A stretch of DNA of 64,000 nucleotides from Mycobacterium sp. 050128 (GTDB lineage Bacteria > Actinomycetota > Actinomycetes > Mycobacteriales > Mycobacteriaceae): assembly GCF_036409155.1 (NCBI RefSeq), contig NZ_JAZGLW010000002.1:682001-746000 (forward strand), given 5' to 3'. The notes below the pieces were generated by a model that worked only from the letters and a program-made list of their open reading frames with translations, did not search any database and was not told the DNA's origin. Position numbers and translations under genes: made by a program. Below are positions 9,027-16,344 of this stretch, piece by piece; positions within the stretch are counted from its first letter, which is position 1, and each line of letters starts with the position of its first letter.

Positions 9027-12000
9027 TCAGGATTTGGCGATCTCGACCCGCACGCCGTCGCCGATCTCCGTGCCGGCGACGGGATCGCCGAATTCGAAAC
9101 TGGTGGCCAGGATTTCACCCGCGATCAGGTCGCGGTGAGCGCGCGCCCAGTCGGCCCGCTCGGCGGGCACCGACATCACCACACGAATGCGATCCGAGAC
9201 GTCCAGTCCGGTCGACTTGCGCAATTCCTGCAGCTCGCGGATCCGATCCTTGGCCCAACCTTCGGCCTCCAGCTCCGGGGTCACCGTGCCGTCCAGCACC
9301 ACCAGGCCGGCTCCCCCGGGCAGCGCCGCGGTGAACTCCGGGTCGGCGGCCACCAGCCGCGAGCTGTACTCCTCGGGCTGCAGCACCGCGGGGCCGGCGG
9401 TCAAGGTGCCGTCGGGGTTGACGACGCCCTCGCCGGCCTTGACCGCCTTGATCGCGGCCTGCACGTCCTTGCCCAGCCGCGGGCCGGCCACCCGGGCGTT
9501 GACGGTGAGCTCGAAGCGGCCGTAGGTGTCGATCGCGTCGGTCAGTTCCACCTGCTTGACGTTGAGTTCGTCGGCGATCAAGTCGGTGAACGGCACCAGC
9601 TGCTGCGGATCCTCCACCGCCACAGTCAGTTTCGGCAACGGCAGCCGGACCCGCAGCTTCTTGGCCTTGCGCAGCGACGACGCGGCCGAGCACACCTCGC
9701 GCACCTGGTCCATCGCGGCCACCAGCTCGGCGTCCGCGGGCAGCGCGTCGGCCCGCGGCCAGTCCGTCAGGTGCACCGAGCGCTCGCCGGTGAGACCACG
9801 CCAGATGATCTCGGTGATCAACGGCAGCAGCGGTGCGGCCAGTCGTGAGGTCACCTCCAGCACCGTGTGCAGGGTGTCGATCGCGTCGGCGTCCTCCTCC
9901 CAGAACCGCGAACGTGACCGTCGCACATACCAATTCGTCAGCGCCTCGGTGAACTGACGCAGCTGCTCGCAAGCCCCGGAGATGTCGCAGACCTCCAGCG
10001 AGTCGGTGAGGTCGTCGCGCAGCACGGCCAGCTTCGCCAGGATGTAGCGGTCCAGCACGTGTGCCGAATCGGTGCGCCAGGCACCGACTTTCGGCGCGTA
10101 AAGAGCCAGGAAACTGTAGGCGTTCCAGAGCGGCAGCAGCACCTGGCGCACCCCCTCGCGGATGCCCTGCTCGGTGACAATCAAGTTGCCCCCGCGCAGG
10201 ATCGGTGAGGCCATCAGGAACCAGCGCATCGCGTCGGAGCCGTCGCGATCGAACACCTCGCTGACGTCCGGGTAGTTGCGCAGCGACTTGCTCATCTTCT
10301 GCCCGTCGGAGCCGAGCACAATCCCATGTGCCACACAGGTTTTGAAGGCAGGACGGTCGAACAGCGCGGTGGCCAGCACATGCAGCGTGTAGAACCAGCC
10401 GCGGGTCTGCCCGATGTATTCCACGATGAAGTCACCCGGATAGTGCCCACCCTCTCCCGCCGCCCCGCCCGCGAACCAGTCCGCGTTCTCGAACGGGAAG
10501 TGCACCTGGGCATACGGCATCGATCCCGAGTCGAACCACACGTCGAGCACGTCGGGAATGCGCCGCATCGTGCTGTTTCCGGTGGGATCGTCGGGGTTGG
10601 GCCGGGTGAGTTCGTCGATGTAGGGCCGGTGCAAGTTGGTGGGCCGCACCCCGAAGTCGCGCTCCAGCTCGTCGAGGCTCCCGTAGACGTCGATGCGGGG
10701 GTAGGCCGGGTCGTCGGATTTCCACACCGGAATTGGGCTGCCCCAGTAGCGGTTTCGCGAGATCGACCAGTCGCGCGCGCCCTGCAACCACTTACCGAAC
10801 TGGCCGTCCTTGACATGGTCGGGGTACCACGTGATCTGCTGATTGAGTTCCACCATGCGATCCCGGAATTCGGTGACAGCGACGAACCACGACGAAACCG
10901 CCCGGTAGATCAGCGGATTGCGGCATCGCCAGCAGTGCGGGTAGGGATGCTCGTAGGTTTCGTGACGGATCAGTACCGGCTGGTTCACCGCCGCCGGACC
11001 GCTCTGGTTCTTCAGGTCGCGGATGATGTGCGGGTTGGCGTCAAAGACGTGCTGCCCCCGGTAATCCGGGACCGTGACGTCGAAGCGGCCCTTGGAGTCG
11101 ACCGGCGTGACCGGCACGATGCCCACCTTGTCGGTGGTCGCCATGTCGTCTTCACCGTAGGCGGGCGCCATGTGCACGATTCCGGTGCCGTCGTCGGTGG
11201 TCACGAAGTCGCCCGGCAGCACCTGAAATGCCTTGGCGCTCTCCATGAAATAGGGAAACGGGGGCAGGTAGCGGGTCCCCAGCAGGTCGGCACCCGAATA
11301 CGTGCCAAGTATCTCGGGCTCTTCACCGAGTTCTTTTGCGTAGGCCGCCAGGCGCGCTTCGGCCAGCACGAAGCGCCTGTCCCCGACCTTGACCTGGACG
11401 TAGGTCACCTCCGGGTTGACGGCGACGGCGAGGTTGGACGGCAGGGTCCACGGCGTGGTCGTCCACACCAGCAAGTAGGCGCCGGCTAATCCTTTCGGGG
11501 CACCACCGGCTGCTACCCGGAAACCGACCGTCACGGCCGGGTCCTGGCGGCTTTGATAGACGTCGTCATCCATCCGCAATTCGTGGTTGGACAACGGGGT
11601 TTCGTCGCGCCAGCAGTACGGCAGCACCCGGTAGCCCTCGTAGGCCAGGCGCTTGTCCCACAGCTGTTTGAACGCCCAGATCACCGACTCCATGTAGGGC
11701 AGGTCGAGCGTCTTGTAGTCGTTGTCGAAGTCGACCCAGCGCGCCTGGCGGGTGACGTAGGCCTGCCACTCGGCGGTGTAGCGCAACACCGATTCCCGGC
11801 AGGCCTCGTTGAACGCGGCGATGCCCATGTCGTCGATTTGGGACTTGTCGGTGATGCCCAGCTGGCGTTCGACTTCGAGTTCGGCGGGCAGCCCGTGGGT
11901 GTCCCAGCCGAAGCGGCGGTCCACCTTGTAGCCGCGCATGGTGCGGTAGCGCGGGACGATGTCTTTCACATACCCGGTCAGCAGGTGCCCGTAGTGCGGC

Positions 12001-12197
12001 AGCCCGTTGGCGAACGGCGGGCCGTCGTAGAACACGTATTCTTCGGCGCCGTCGCGCTGCGAGATGCTGGCCCGAAAGGTGTCGTCGCGGGTCCAGGAGT
12101 CGAGGACTTCGAGTTCCAGCGCCGGGAAGTCGGGGGCTCCCCCGGCGAGCTTCGGATAAGCCCTGGCGCCGGCTTCGCCGGTGATTGAGTCGGTCAC
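9027..12197 (-). CDS. ileS: Isoleucyl-tRNA synthetase
   Basis: A 1056-residue class I aminoacyl-tRNA synthetase that charges tRNA-Ile. The HIGH-type motif appears as G-L-P-H-Y-G-H-L and the KMSKS motif as G-Q-K-M-S-K-S-L-R. The editing domain with [11 protein letters not shown] lies between them, and Cys-rich segments such as [12 protein letters not shown] follow. It is very similar to M. tuberculosis IleS, which I recall as 1041 residues. A GTG at 12197 (V-T-D-S-I-T-G) is preceded by CAGGAGA and was preferred; the open frame continues to 12293, but that stretch is the T-box leader. Translation is likely controlled by the T-box. Confidence 0.97.
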   Translation of the reverse strand: MTDSITGEAGARAYPKLAGGAPDFPALELEVLDSWTRDDTFRASISQRDGAEEYVFYDGPPFANGLPHYGHLLTGYVKDIVPRYRTMRGYKVDRRFGWDTHGLPAELEVERQLGITDKSQIDDMGIAAFNEACRESVLRYTAEWQAYVTRQARWVDFDNDYKTLDLPYMESVIWAFKQLWDKRLAYEGYRVLPYCWRDETPLSNHELRMDDDVYQSRQDPAVTVGFRVAAGGAPKGLAGAYLLVWTTTPWTLPSNLAVAVNPEVTYVQVKVGDRRFVLAEARLAAYAKELGEEPEILGTYSGADLLGTRYLPPFPYFMESAKAFQVLPGDFVTTDDGTGIVHMAPAYGEDDMATTDKVGIVPVTPVDSKGRFDVTVPDYRGQHVFDANPHIIRDLKNQSGPAAVNQPVLIRHETYEHPYPHCWRCRNPLIYRAVSSWFVAVTEFRDRMVELNQQITWYPDHVKDGQFGKWLQGARDWSISRNRYWGSPIPVWKSDDPAYPRIDVYGSLDELERDFGVRPTNLHRPYIDELTRPNPDDPTGNSTMRRIPDVLDVWFDSGSMPYAQVHFPFENADWFAGGAAGEGGHYPGDFIVEYIGQTRGWFYTLHVLATALFDRPAFKTCVAHGIVLGSDGQKMSKSLRNYPDVSEVFDRDGSDAMRWFLMASPILRGGNLIVTEQGIREGVRQVLLPLWNAYSFLALYAPKVGAWRTDSAHVLDRYILAKLAVLRDDLTDSLEVCDISGACEQLRQFTEALTNWYVRRSRSRFWEEDADAIDTLHTVLEVTSRLAAPLLPLITEIIWRGLTGERSVHLTDWPRADALPADAELVAAMDQVREVCSAASSLRKAKKLRVRLPLPKLTVAVEDPQQLVPFTDLIADELNVKQVELTDAIDTYGRFELTVNARVAGPRLGKDVQAAIKAVKAGEGVVNPDGTLTAGPAVLQPEEYSSRLVAADPEFTAALPGGAGLVVLDGTVTPELEAEGWAKDRIRELQELRKSTGLDVSDRIRVVMSVPAERADWARAHRDLIAGEILATSFEFGDPVAGTEIGDGVRVEIAKS

Positions 12198-12204
12198 GGT
12201 GCGC

Positions 12205-12412
12205 GTCGTCTCCTGCGTGCCTACGGTCAGGCCGGGGACGAGGTCGCGCAGTCTGCGCGAGCACCGCGGTACCACCCCGCTTGCCGCGCTCACGCGCGGC
12301 CGCTCGATTCGGGCTGTGACGGGCCTACCCGTTCGGTTCTACTGGGCTGCCCCGATCGTGGAGCGGGCTGTTCTTCCGAAGGCTCCCCGGTGATATCCGG
12401 ATCGACGCCGTG
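12205..12412 (-). promoter_or_regulatory. Isoleucine T-box riboswitch upstream of ileS
   Basis: On the minus strand this leader contains GGAUAUCACCGGGGAGC, with AUC as the probable Ile specifier codon (plus positions 12392-12394), followed by CUUCGGAAGAAC. About 120 nt further on is the canonical T-box sequence GGGUGGUACCGCGG (plus 12264-12279), which pairs with the uncharged tRNA acceptor end. The ileS Shine-Dalgarno CAGGAGA lies just after it. Actinobacterial ileS T-boxes of this short-stem-I type are known to act on translation. No terminator-like U-tract is seen, which agrees with translational control. Confidence 0.9.
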
Positions 12413-12450
12413 CACAAGATTCTACGGACCACCGCAAATCCATCACTGCC

Positions 12451-12509
12451 GGCTCCAAGGGGCTAGCTGGCCGCACATCGTTTCTGCGGTCGACTAGCCC
12501 CTTGGAGCC
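12451..12509. terminator. Long perfect inverted repeat downstream of the Rv1535-like gene
   Basis: The arms GGCTCCAAGGGGCTAG (12451-12466) and CTAGCCCCTTGGAGCC (12494-12509) are exact 16-bp complements around a 27-base loop, with a smaller CCGCA/TGCGG stem nested inside. The repeat lies 22 bases past the stop of the Rv1535-like gene and about 40 bases before the ileS T-box leader, so the simplest reading is a rho-independent-type or attenuating terminator insulating ileS. There is no T-tract, which is common for mycobacterial terminators. A small transposon remnant is an alternative. Confidence 0.55.
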
Positions 12510-12531
12510 ATCAGCCGGGCCACATCCGTCG

Positions 12532-12765
12532 TCAGCGAACCTCGATGACCCCGACGCGCCACAGCGCCGCGTAGAGGTGACGGACGGGGACGCTCAGCAG
12601 GCGGGCGGCACCGGTCACCAGCGGGTCGCCGGCGCCGAAGTATCCGGCCTCGGCGGAAGGGGCCTTCCTGGGCGCGGGGGCCCGCGTGGGCGTGGTGTCG
12701 CGCACCACCCGCAGGTTGCGGACGGGCGCTACGGCAACTACTTCGTCGAAGAGTACTGCGGTCAT
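12532..12765 (-). CDS. Rv1535-like small conserved protein
   Basis: A 77-residue protein of unknown function. The segment V-R-N-L-R-V-V-R-D-T-T-P, a Pro/Arg/Ala linker, and the ending G-Y-F-G-A-G-D-P-L-V-T-G-A-A-R-L-L-S with L-Y-A-A-L-W-R-V-G-V-I match my memory of M. tuberculosis Rv1535, which also sits next to ileS. No signal peptide or clear transmembrane helix is seen; the C-terminal half could form an amphipathic helix. The ATG at 12765 has TTAGGAGA seven bases upstream. Expression is probably governed by the M-box upstream (about 310 bases from its 3' end) and perhaps by the 26-codon ORF between them, suggesting a role in Mg2+ limitation. Confidence 0.85.
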   Translation of the reverse strand: MTAVLFDEVVAVAPVRNLRVVRDTTPTRAPAPRKAPSAEAGYFGAGDPLVTGAARLLSVPVRHLYAALWRVGVIEVR

Positions 12766-12866
12766 GATCGTCTCCTAACGGAATTGCAAACGGGTTCTGA
12801 CTGGACTGATGTGTCCCGACCCGTCCGGGTTCCGATCCGAGAACGCTTGAGCGCTAAGTTGATTCG

Positions 12867-12947
12867 CTAGCTCGAGGCGTCGGGCCGGAGGTCGGATTGG
12901 GACGGAGCTTGTCCTGGATATCCATCCGGACTGCCACTGGAACTCAT
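12867..12947 (-). CDS. 26-codon leader ORF between M-box and Rv1535-like gene
   Basis: An ATG at 12947 is preceded by GAGGAGGTGAG, an almost ideal complement of the 16S rRNA 3' end, with about seven bases of spacing. The ORF runs 26 codons to the TAG at 12867. The peptide begins M-S-S-S-G-S-P-D-G-Y-P and ends in D-L-R-P-D-A-S-S; it holds four prolines and three aspartates. The central codons GGA, TAT, CCA, GGA, CAA and GCT are A/T-ending and unusual for this GC-rich genome. It ends about 100 bases before the Rv1535-like start. I infer a regulatory leader peptide. The larger in-frame ORF starting at 13103 would run through the 3' part of the M-box and lacks this ribosome site. Confidence 0.55.
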   Translation of the reverse strand: MSSSGSPDGYPGQAPSQSDLRPDASS

Positions 12948-13074
12948 ACGTCCCTCACCTCCTCTACGGCCACGACGCGTGCGGTTACCCGCGCCTATCT
13001 GCGCGCACCAAAAGGAGTTCAGAATCCGGCGACCGCCGGAAATCCGCACCCCTCTCGTCAGAGCTTTGGCACCA

Positions 13075-13215
13075 CACGACGTGTCCGGAACTCCGGAAGC
13101 CACTTGGACTCAACCCTTAAGCCGGGAGGAGCTGTCCTGACCCGGGGCGTCTTTCGACGTTCGGGGTCAGTGGCCTGTGTTCGTGTAGCCGCCTCACCTA
13201 ACGAGGTGCTGCCGT
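13075..13215 (-). promoter_or_regulatory. M-box (ykoK-type) Mg2+ riboswitch
   Basis: The minus strand reads through the conserved M-box blocks in order: CGUUAGGUGAGGC (plus 13191-13204), ACACAGGCCACUGACCCC (plus 13163-13180), GUCGAAAGACGCCCCGGGUCA (plus 13137-13158) and GGCUUAAGGGUUGAGUCC (plus 13106-13123). These match the class consensus as I know it. M-boxes are reported upstream of Rv1535 in M. tuberculosis, so location agrees with sequence. High Mg2+ should switch the downstream genes off. No intrinsic terminator with a U-tract was seen between it and the leader ORF, so the output could be Rho-dependent or translational. Confidence 0.92.
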
Positions 13216-13217
13216 AA

Positions 13218-13246
13218 ATACTCCACGAGGCACCCGCCCCGGTCAA
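13218..13246 (-). promoter_or_regulatory. Putative SigA-type promoter for the M-box transcript
   Basis: On the minus strand TTGACC (plus 13241-13246) is followed after exactly 17 bases by GAGTAT (plus 13218-13223), which ends about seven bases before the M-box P1 region. The -35 is five of six to TTGACA; the -10 keeps the important A2 and T6 positions. The position fits transcription starting right at the riboswitch. The remaining stretch to the next gene at 13383 shows no other feature that I can name. Confidence 0.5.
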
Positions 13247-13382
13247 TGTGATCTAAGCCGTGTCGCGCAACTTTATGGGTTTATTACGCCGCTTCACAGC
13301 TTTCGATCAGCTTTGACGCCGCTGACCTGGTCAAACACCGCGCTGTGGCATGGTTCACACCCATCCGAACGCGCCCCGACAG

Positions 13383-14507
13383 TCAGTTGTCAGCTAAGTC
13401 TTCCAGCCGTCCGATGGTGTCGGCGAACTCCTCGATCATGTCGAGCACAACCGCACGTGTTGGCCGGACGCGGTCGAGCGAACCGACCACCTGGCCGACG
13501 AAATAGGTTGCCAGCTCACGTGCCTTGGCGCCGGGATGGGCGGCCGCTTGGTTGATGCGCAGTTGTGGTTCGGTGACGAGGTTGGTCTGCAGCGGCATGC
13601 CGAGCGGAGCCGGGTTTTCGGGCCGCTCCCACTCGTCGGTCCAAGCCGTCCGCAGCATCCGCGCCGGCTTGCCCGTCATCGATCGCGATCGCACGGTGTC
13701 CGAGGAACTGGCGGCCAGGAACTTCTCCTTGACCACCGGGTCGGTCTCGGCCTCCTCGGTGGTCAGCCAGACCGAGCCGCACCACACGCCCTCGGCGCCC
13801 AGGGCCAGGGCCGCCGCGATCTGGCGCCCGCGGGCGATCCCGCCGGCCGCCAGGACCGGGACCGGCGCGACCGCGTCGACGACTTCGGGAACCAGGACCA
13901 TCGTGGCCACCTCGCCGGTGTGGCCACCGGCTTCGGTGCCCTGCGCGACGATCAGGTCGACGCCGGCCGCCGCGTGCCGTCGCGCGTGCGCGGTGGTGCC
14001 CGCCAGCGCGGCCACCAATACGTTGTGGCCGTGCGCGCGTTCGACGAGATCGGCCGGGGGCGGCCCGAGCGCGCTGGCGATCAACCGAATGTCATGCGCG
14101 AAAGCCACTTCCAGTAGTGGCTCGTAACCCTTGGGTGAGATGTTGAGGCCGCCGACGGATGCCCGCGGCGGTTCGGCCGGAGCCGTGATGCCGTACCGGG
14201 CGAGCAAGTCTTCGACGAACGCACGATGCTCCTCGGGGAGCAACTCCCTGACTTGCTTCGCGTCGATGCCACCTTCCTCGGCGCCGACGTATTTGGGCGG
14301 CAACAACAGGTCGACCCCGTAGGGCTTGCCGCCGGTCTGCTCCTCGATCCAGGCCAGTTCGTTCTGCAGCCGTTGTGGGCTGTGTGCGACGGCGCCCAGC
14401 ACGCCGAATCCGCCCGCGTTGGTGACCGCGGCGACGACGTCGCGACAGTGGCTGAAGGCACATATCGGGAACTCCACACCGAGCATCTCGGCGACCCTGG
14501 TCCGCAT
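13383..14507 (-). CDS. Nitronate monooxygenase-like flavoprotein (Rv1533-like)
   Basis: A 374-residue TIM-barrel FMN enzyme of the 2-nitropropane dioxygenase / nitronate monooxygenase family. Visible features are the N-terminal F-P-I-C-A-F-S-H-C-R-D-V-V-A-A-V-T-N-A-G-G-F-G segment, Q-G-T-E-A-G-G-H-T-G near residue 190 (the FMN/active-site loop with His), and A-A-G-G-I-A-R-G-R-Q near 225 for phosphate binding. It matches my memory of M. tuberculosis Rv1533 closely in length and sequence. The physiological substrate is not known; propionate-3-nitronate or enoyl-type substrates are possible. The next gene upstream lies 35 bases away on the same strand, so they may be co-transcribed. Confidence 0.9.
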   Translation of the reverse strand: MRTRVAEMLGVEFPICAFSHCRDVVAAVTNAGGFGVLGAVAHSPQRLQNELAWIEEQTGGKPYGVDLLLPPKYVGAEEGGIDAKQVRELLPEEHRAFVEDLLARYGITAPAEPPRASVGGLNISPKGYEPLLEVAFAHDIRLIASALGPPPADLVERAHGHNVLVAALAGTTAHARRHAAAGVDLIVAQGTEAGGHTGEVATMVLVPEVVDAVAPVPVLAAGGIARGRQIAAALALGAEGVWCGSVWLTTEEAETDPVVKEKFLAASSSDTVRSRSMTGKPARMLRTAWTDEWERPENPAPLGMPLQTNLVTEPQLRINQAAAHPGAKARELATYFVGQVVGSLDRVRPTRAVVLDMIEEFADTIGRLEDLADN

Positions 14508-14542
14508 TCCTCGACGCTAGGAGTTATCGCCGGGCATGGCAA

Positions 14543-15112
14543 TCAACTCGCCGGAGCACGCCCGTCCGGCGGCCAGCCCGCCACGCCGTCCTCCAACGGG
14601 ACCTCGAGGCTCTGCAGGATCGACGAGATCATCCGCCACGCGCTGATCGCGGTGACGAGCTCGACGAGAGTCGTTTTGTCGCCTTGCAATTCGCGCTCGC
14701 AGGCGGCCCAGCTGTCGCCGCTGACCGCGCCGTCGCGCACCACGTCGTCGGTGGCCGCCAGCACCGCCCGCTCGCGGGGCCCGAAACCCTCGTGCTGTTG
14801 CCAATCGCGCACAGCGAGCAGGTCCTCGGTCGTGACACCCAACCGGGTGGCGACGCGCCAGTGCTGCGTCCATTCGTATTCGCACGCGGTGAGCCAACCG
14901 ATCCGCATGATCACCAGCTCCCGCAACCGCGCGTCGAGCGAACCGTGCCACAGCATCGTCGCGAGCAGATCGTTGACCGCGCGCGCCAGCGGCGGATGGT
15001 TCAACAACACCTGGAAGATGCTGAGCTCGGCCATGTAATCGGGTACCGCCGCCTCGTCGGCAGCGGCCTTGGCCTCGCCGAGCGGCAGTCCGGGCACGCG
15101 GGCTGTTGTCAT
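14543..15112 (-). CDS. Carboxymuconolactone decarboxylase-like protein (Rv1531-like)
   Basis: A 189-residue helical protein of the AhpD/CMD superfamily. The core R-L-R-E-L-V-I-M-R-I-G-W-L-T and the E-Y-E-W-T-Q-H-W segment are typical. The family's CxxC pair is reduced to a lone Cys (T-A-C-E-Y-E-W), so thiol peroxidase activity is doubtful. It resembles M. tuberculosis Rv1531, and its closeness to the nitronate monooxygenase gene is shared with that genome. Function is unknown. In M. tuberculosis Rv1532c and Rv1534 lie nearby; neither is visible here. The 296-base gap to the next gene holds the divergent promoter region, with no gene. Confidence 0.82.
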   Translation of the reverse strand: MTTARVPGLPLGEAKAAADEAAVPDYMAELSIFQVLLNHPPLARAVNDLLATMLWHGSLDARLRELVIMRIGWLTACEYEWTQHWRVATRLGVTTEDLLAVRDWQQHEGFGPRERAVLAATDDVVRDGAVSGDSWAACERELQGDKTTLVELVTAISAWRMISSILQSLEVPLEDGVAGWPPDGRAPAS

Positions 15113-15408
15113 CGTGTGGGCACTCCGATCAACTGGCGGAACGTCTGCAATCGTAGTCAGCGGTATCCGGGCTGTTCAGGGTGCGGCGGTCAACCAAGGC
15201 CGTTCGCAGATAGACACGTGTTGAACGACGGGCGTTTGCCGGTGAACGTTCTACGAAAATGCGGCTGTTCACCCCGCTTCCCGGGCGCAATCACAACTAC
15301 GGTTTGAACAAAAGGGCGTAAATGAATTACTCGCCCTCGCAGCTGAATTCGGGGCCGGCTGTCTAAGGCGCTGGCTGTCCCCACACGTCCGCAGATTGGG
15401 TGTAAGCC

Positions 15409-16302
15409 ATGGCGCAACAGCCCTCGGTCACGATCGTCATCCCCGCCTACAACGAAGAACGGTTCATCGGCAATTGCCTGGAATCGTGCATCAACCAGAC
15501 TTCGGCGCCGGACGAAATAATCGTCGTCAACAACAAGTCGACCGACGACACCGCGTCGATCGTGCGCAAATATCAAGCAGCGGCGCCGCACCTGGACATC
15601 CAGCTACTCGACCAAAGCGCCTACCAAGGCGCCGCGCCGACCCGGGACTACGGATTCGATCATGCACGCTGCGACGTGTTTGGTCGCATTGACGCCGATA
15701 CCGTCATTCCGCCGGATTGGGTCGAGAAGGTTCGCAACTACTTCCAGGATCCCGACATCGACGCCGCGAGCGGTCCGATCGCCATTTACGACCTGCCGTT
15801 GCGGGCATTTCTGTTCTGGGTCGATTCCACGCTTCGCTACCGGCTGCACAAGCACGTCAAGAGCGAACGGTTTCTGCTCGGCTGCAACATGGCAATTCGC
15901 GCAACGGCATGGAAGGGCGTTCGTCTTCAGACGCAGCTGGACCCCGAAATGCTCCTGCACGAAGATATCGACCTCGCGCTGACGCTGTTCGAGAACAATT
16001 TCAAGATTTCCTATGCGCCGTCCATGGTCGCCGCTATCTCGGGCCGACGGGTGGAAGACTCACCGCGCGATTTCTACCGATATGCCACGCGTTACACGCG
16101 GACGACCAAACTGCACGGCATCAAGAGCCCCACGGCACATACGACGATTGCCACCCTGCTGCTGCTGTATTACCCGTTCCGCACGATGCGGTTCTTCTAC
16201 GACGCCGACCGACAGAGATTCACGTTGGCAAAGCTGCGGGACCGCCTGCCACGCGCAAGGGCGCGTAGTGCGCCCGGCGCGCAGCAACCAAGCGCGGCTT
16301 AA
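15409..16302 (+). CDS. Glycosyltransferase family 2
   Basis: A 297-residue GT-A glycosyltransferase. It opens with V-T-I-V-I-P-A-Y-N-E-E-R-F-I-G, continues with I-I-V-V-N-N-K-S-T-D-D-T, and has the metal-binding D-A-D-T in F-G-R-I-D-A-D-T-V-I-P. L-L-H-E-D-I-D-L-A near residue 187 is the ED/catalytic-base motif. A hydrophobic patch near 245-260 (T-L-L-L-L-Y-Y-P-F) may attach it to the membrane. The donor and acceptor are unknown. It sits tail-to-tail with mps2, across a short hairpin, and borders the GPL locus, so a role in decorating surface lipid is plausible but not shown. Confidence 0.88.
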   Translation: MAQQPSVTIVIPAYNEERFIGNCLESCINQTSAPDEIIVVNNKSTDDTASIVRKYQAAAPHLDIQLLDQSAYQGAAPTRDYGFDHARCDVFGRIDADTVIPPDWVEKVRNYFQDPDIDAASGPIAIYDLPLRAFLFWVDSTLRYRLHKHVKSERFLLGCNMAIRATAWKGVRLQTQLDPEMLLHEDIDLALTLFENNFKISYAPSMVAAISGRRVEDSPRDFYRYATRYTRTTKLHGIKSPTAHTTIATLLLLYYPFRTMRFFYDADRQRFTLAKLRDRLPRARARSAPGAQQPSAA

Positions 16303-16324
16303 TGCTTGGCAGCAGTTGACAATC

Positions 16325-16340
16325 CGGGCGGATTCGCCCG
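16325..16340. terminator. Short hairpin between convergent glycosyltransferase and mps2
   Basis: CGGGCG and CGCCCG form a perfect 6-bp stem with a GATT tetraloop in the 42-base gap between the two convergent stop codons. The position suits a bidirectional terminator. There is no T-tract on either side. Confidence 0.45.
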
Positions 16341-16344
16341 TCGA

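Noticed and set aside
12198..12293. A 32-residue N-terminal extension of IleS
   Set aside because: The bases encode the T-box core (UGGUACCGCGG) and the ribosome site; the extra residues are not like IleS.
12948..13103. N-terminal extension of the small leader ORF up to an ATG at 13103
   Set aside because: It would run through the 3' part of the M-box RNA and has no ribosome site; the ATG at 12947 has an excellent one.
13060..13420. Rv1534-like TetR regulator expected near the Rv1533/Rv1535-like genes
   Set aside because: No such gene is present; this space holds the M-box, its promoter and the 3' end of the flavoprotein gene.
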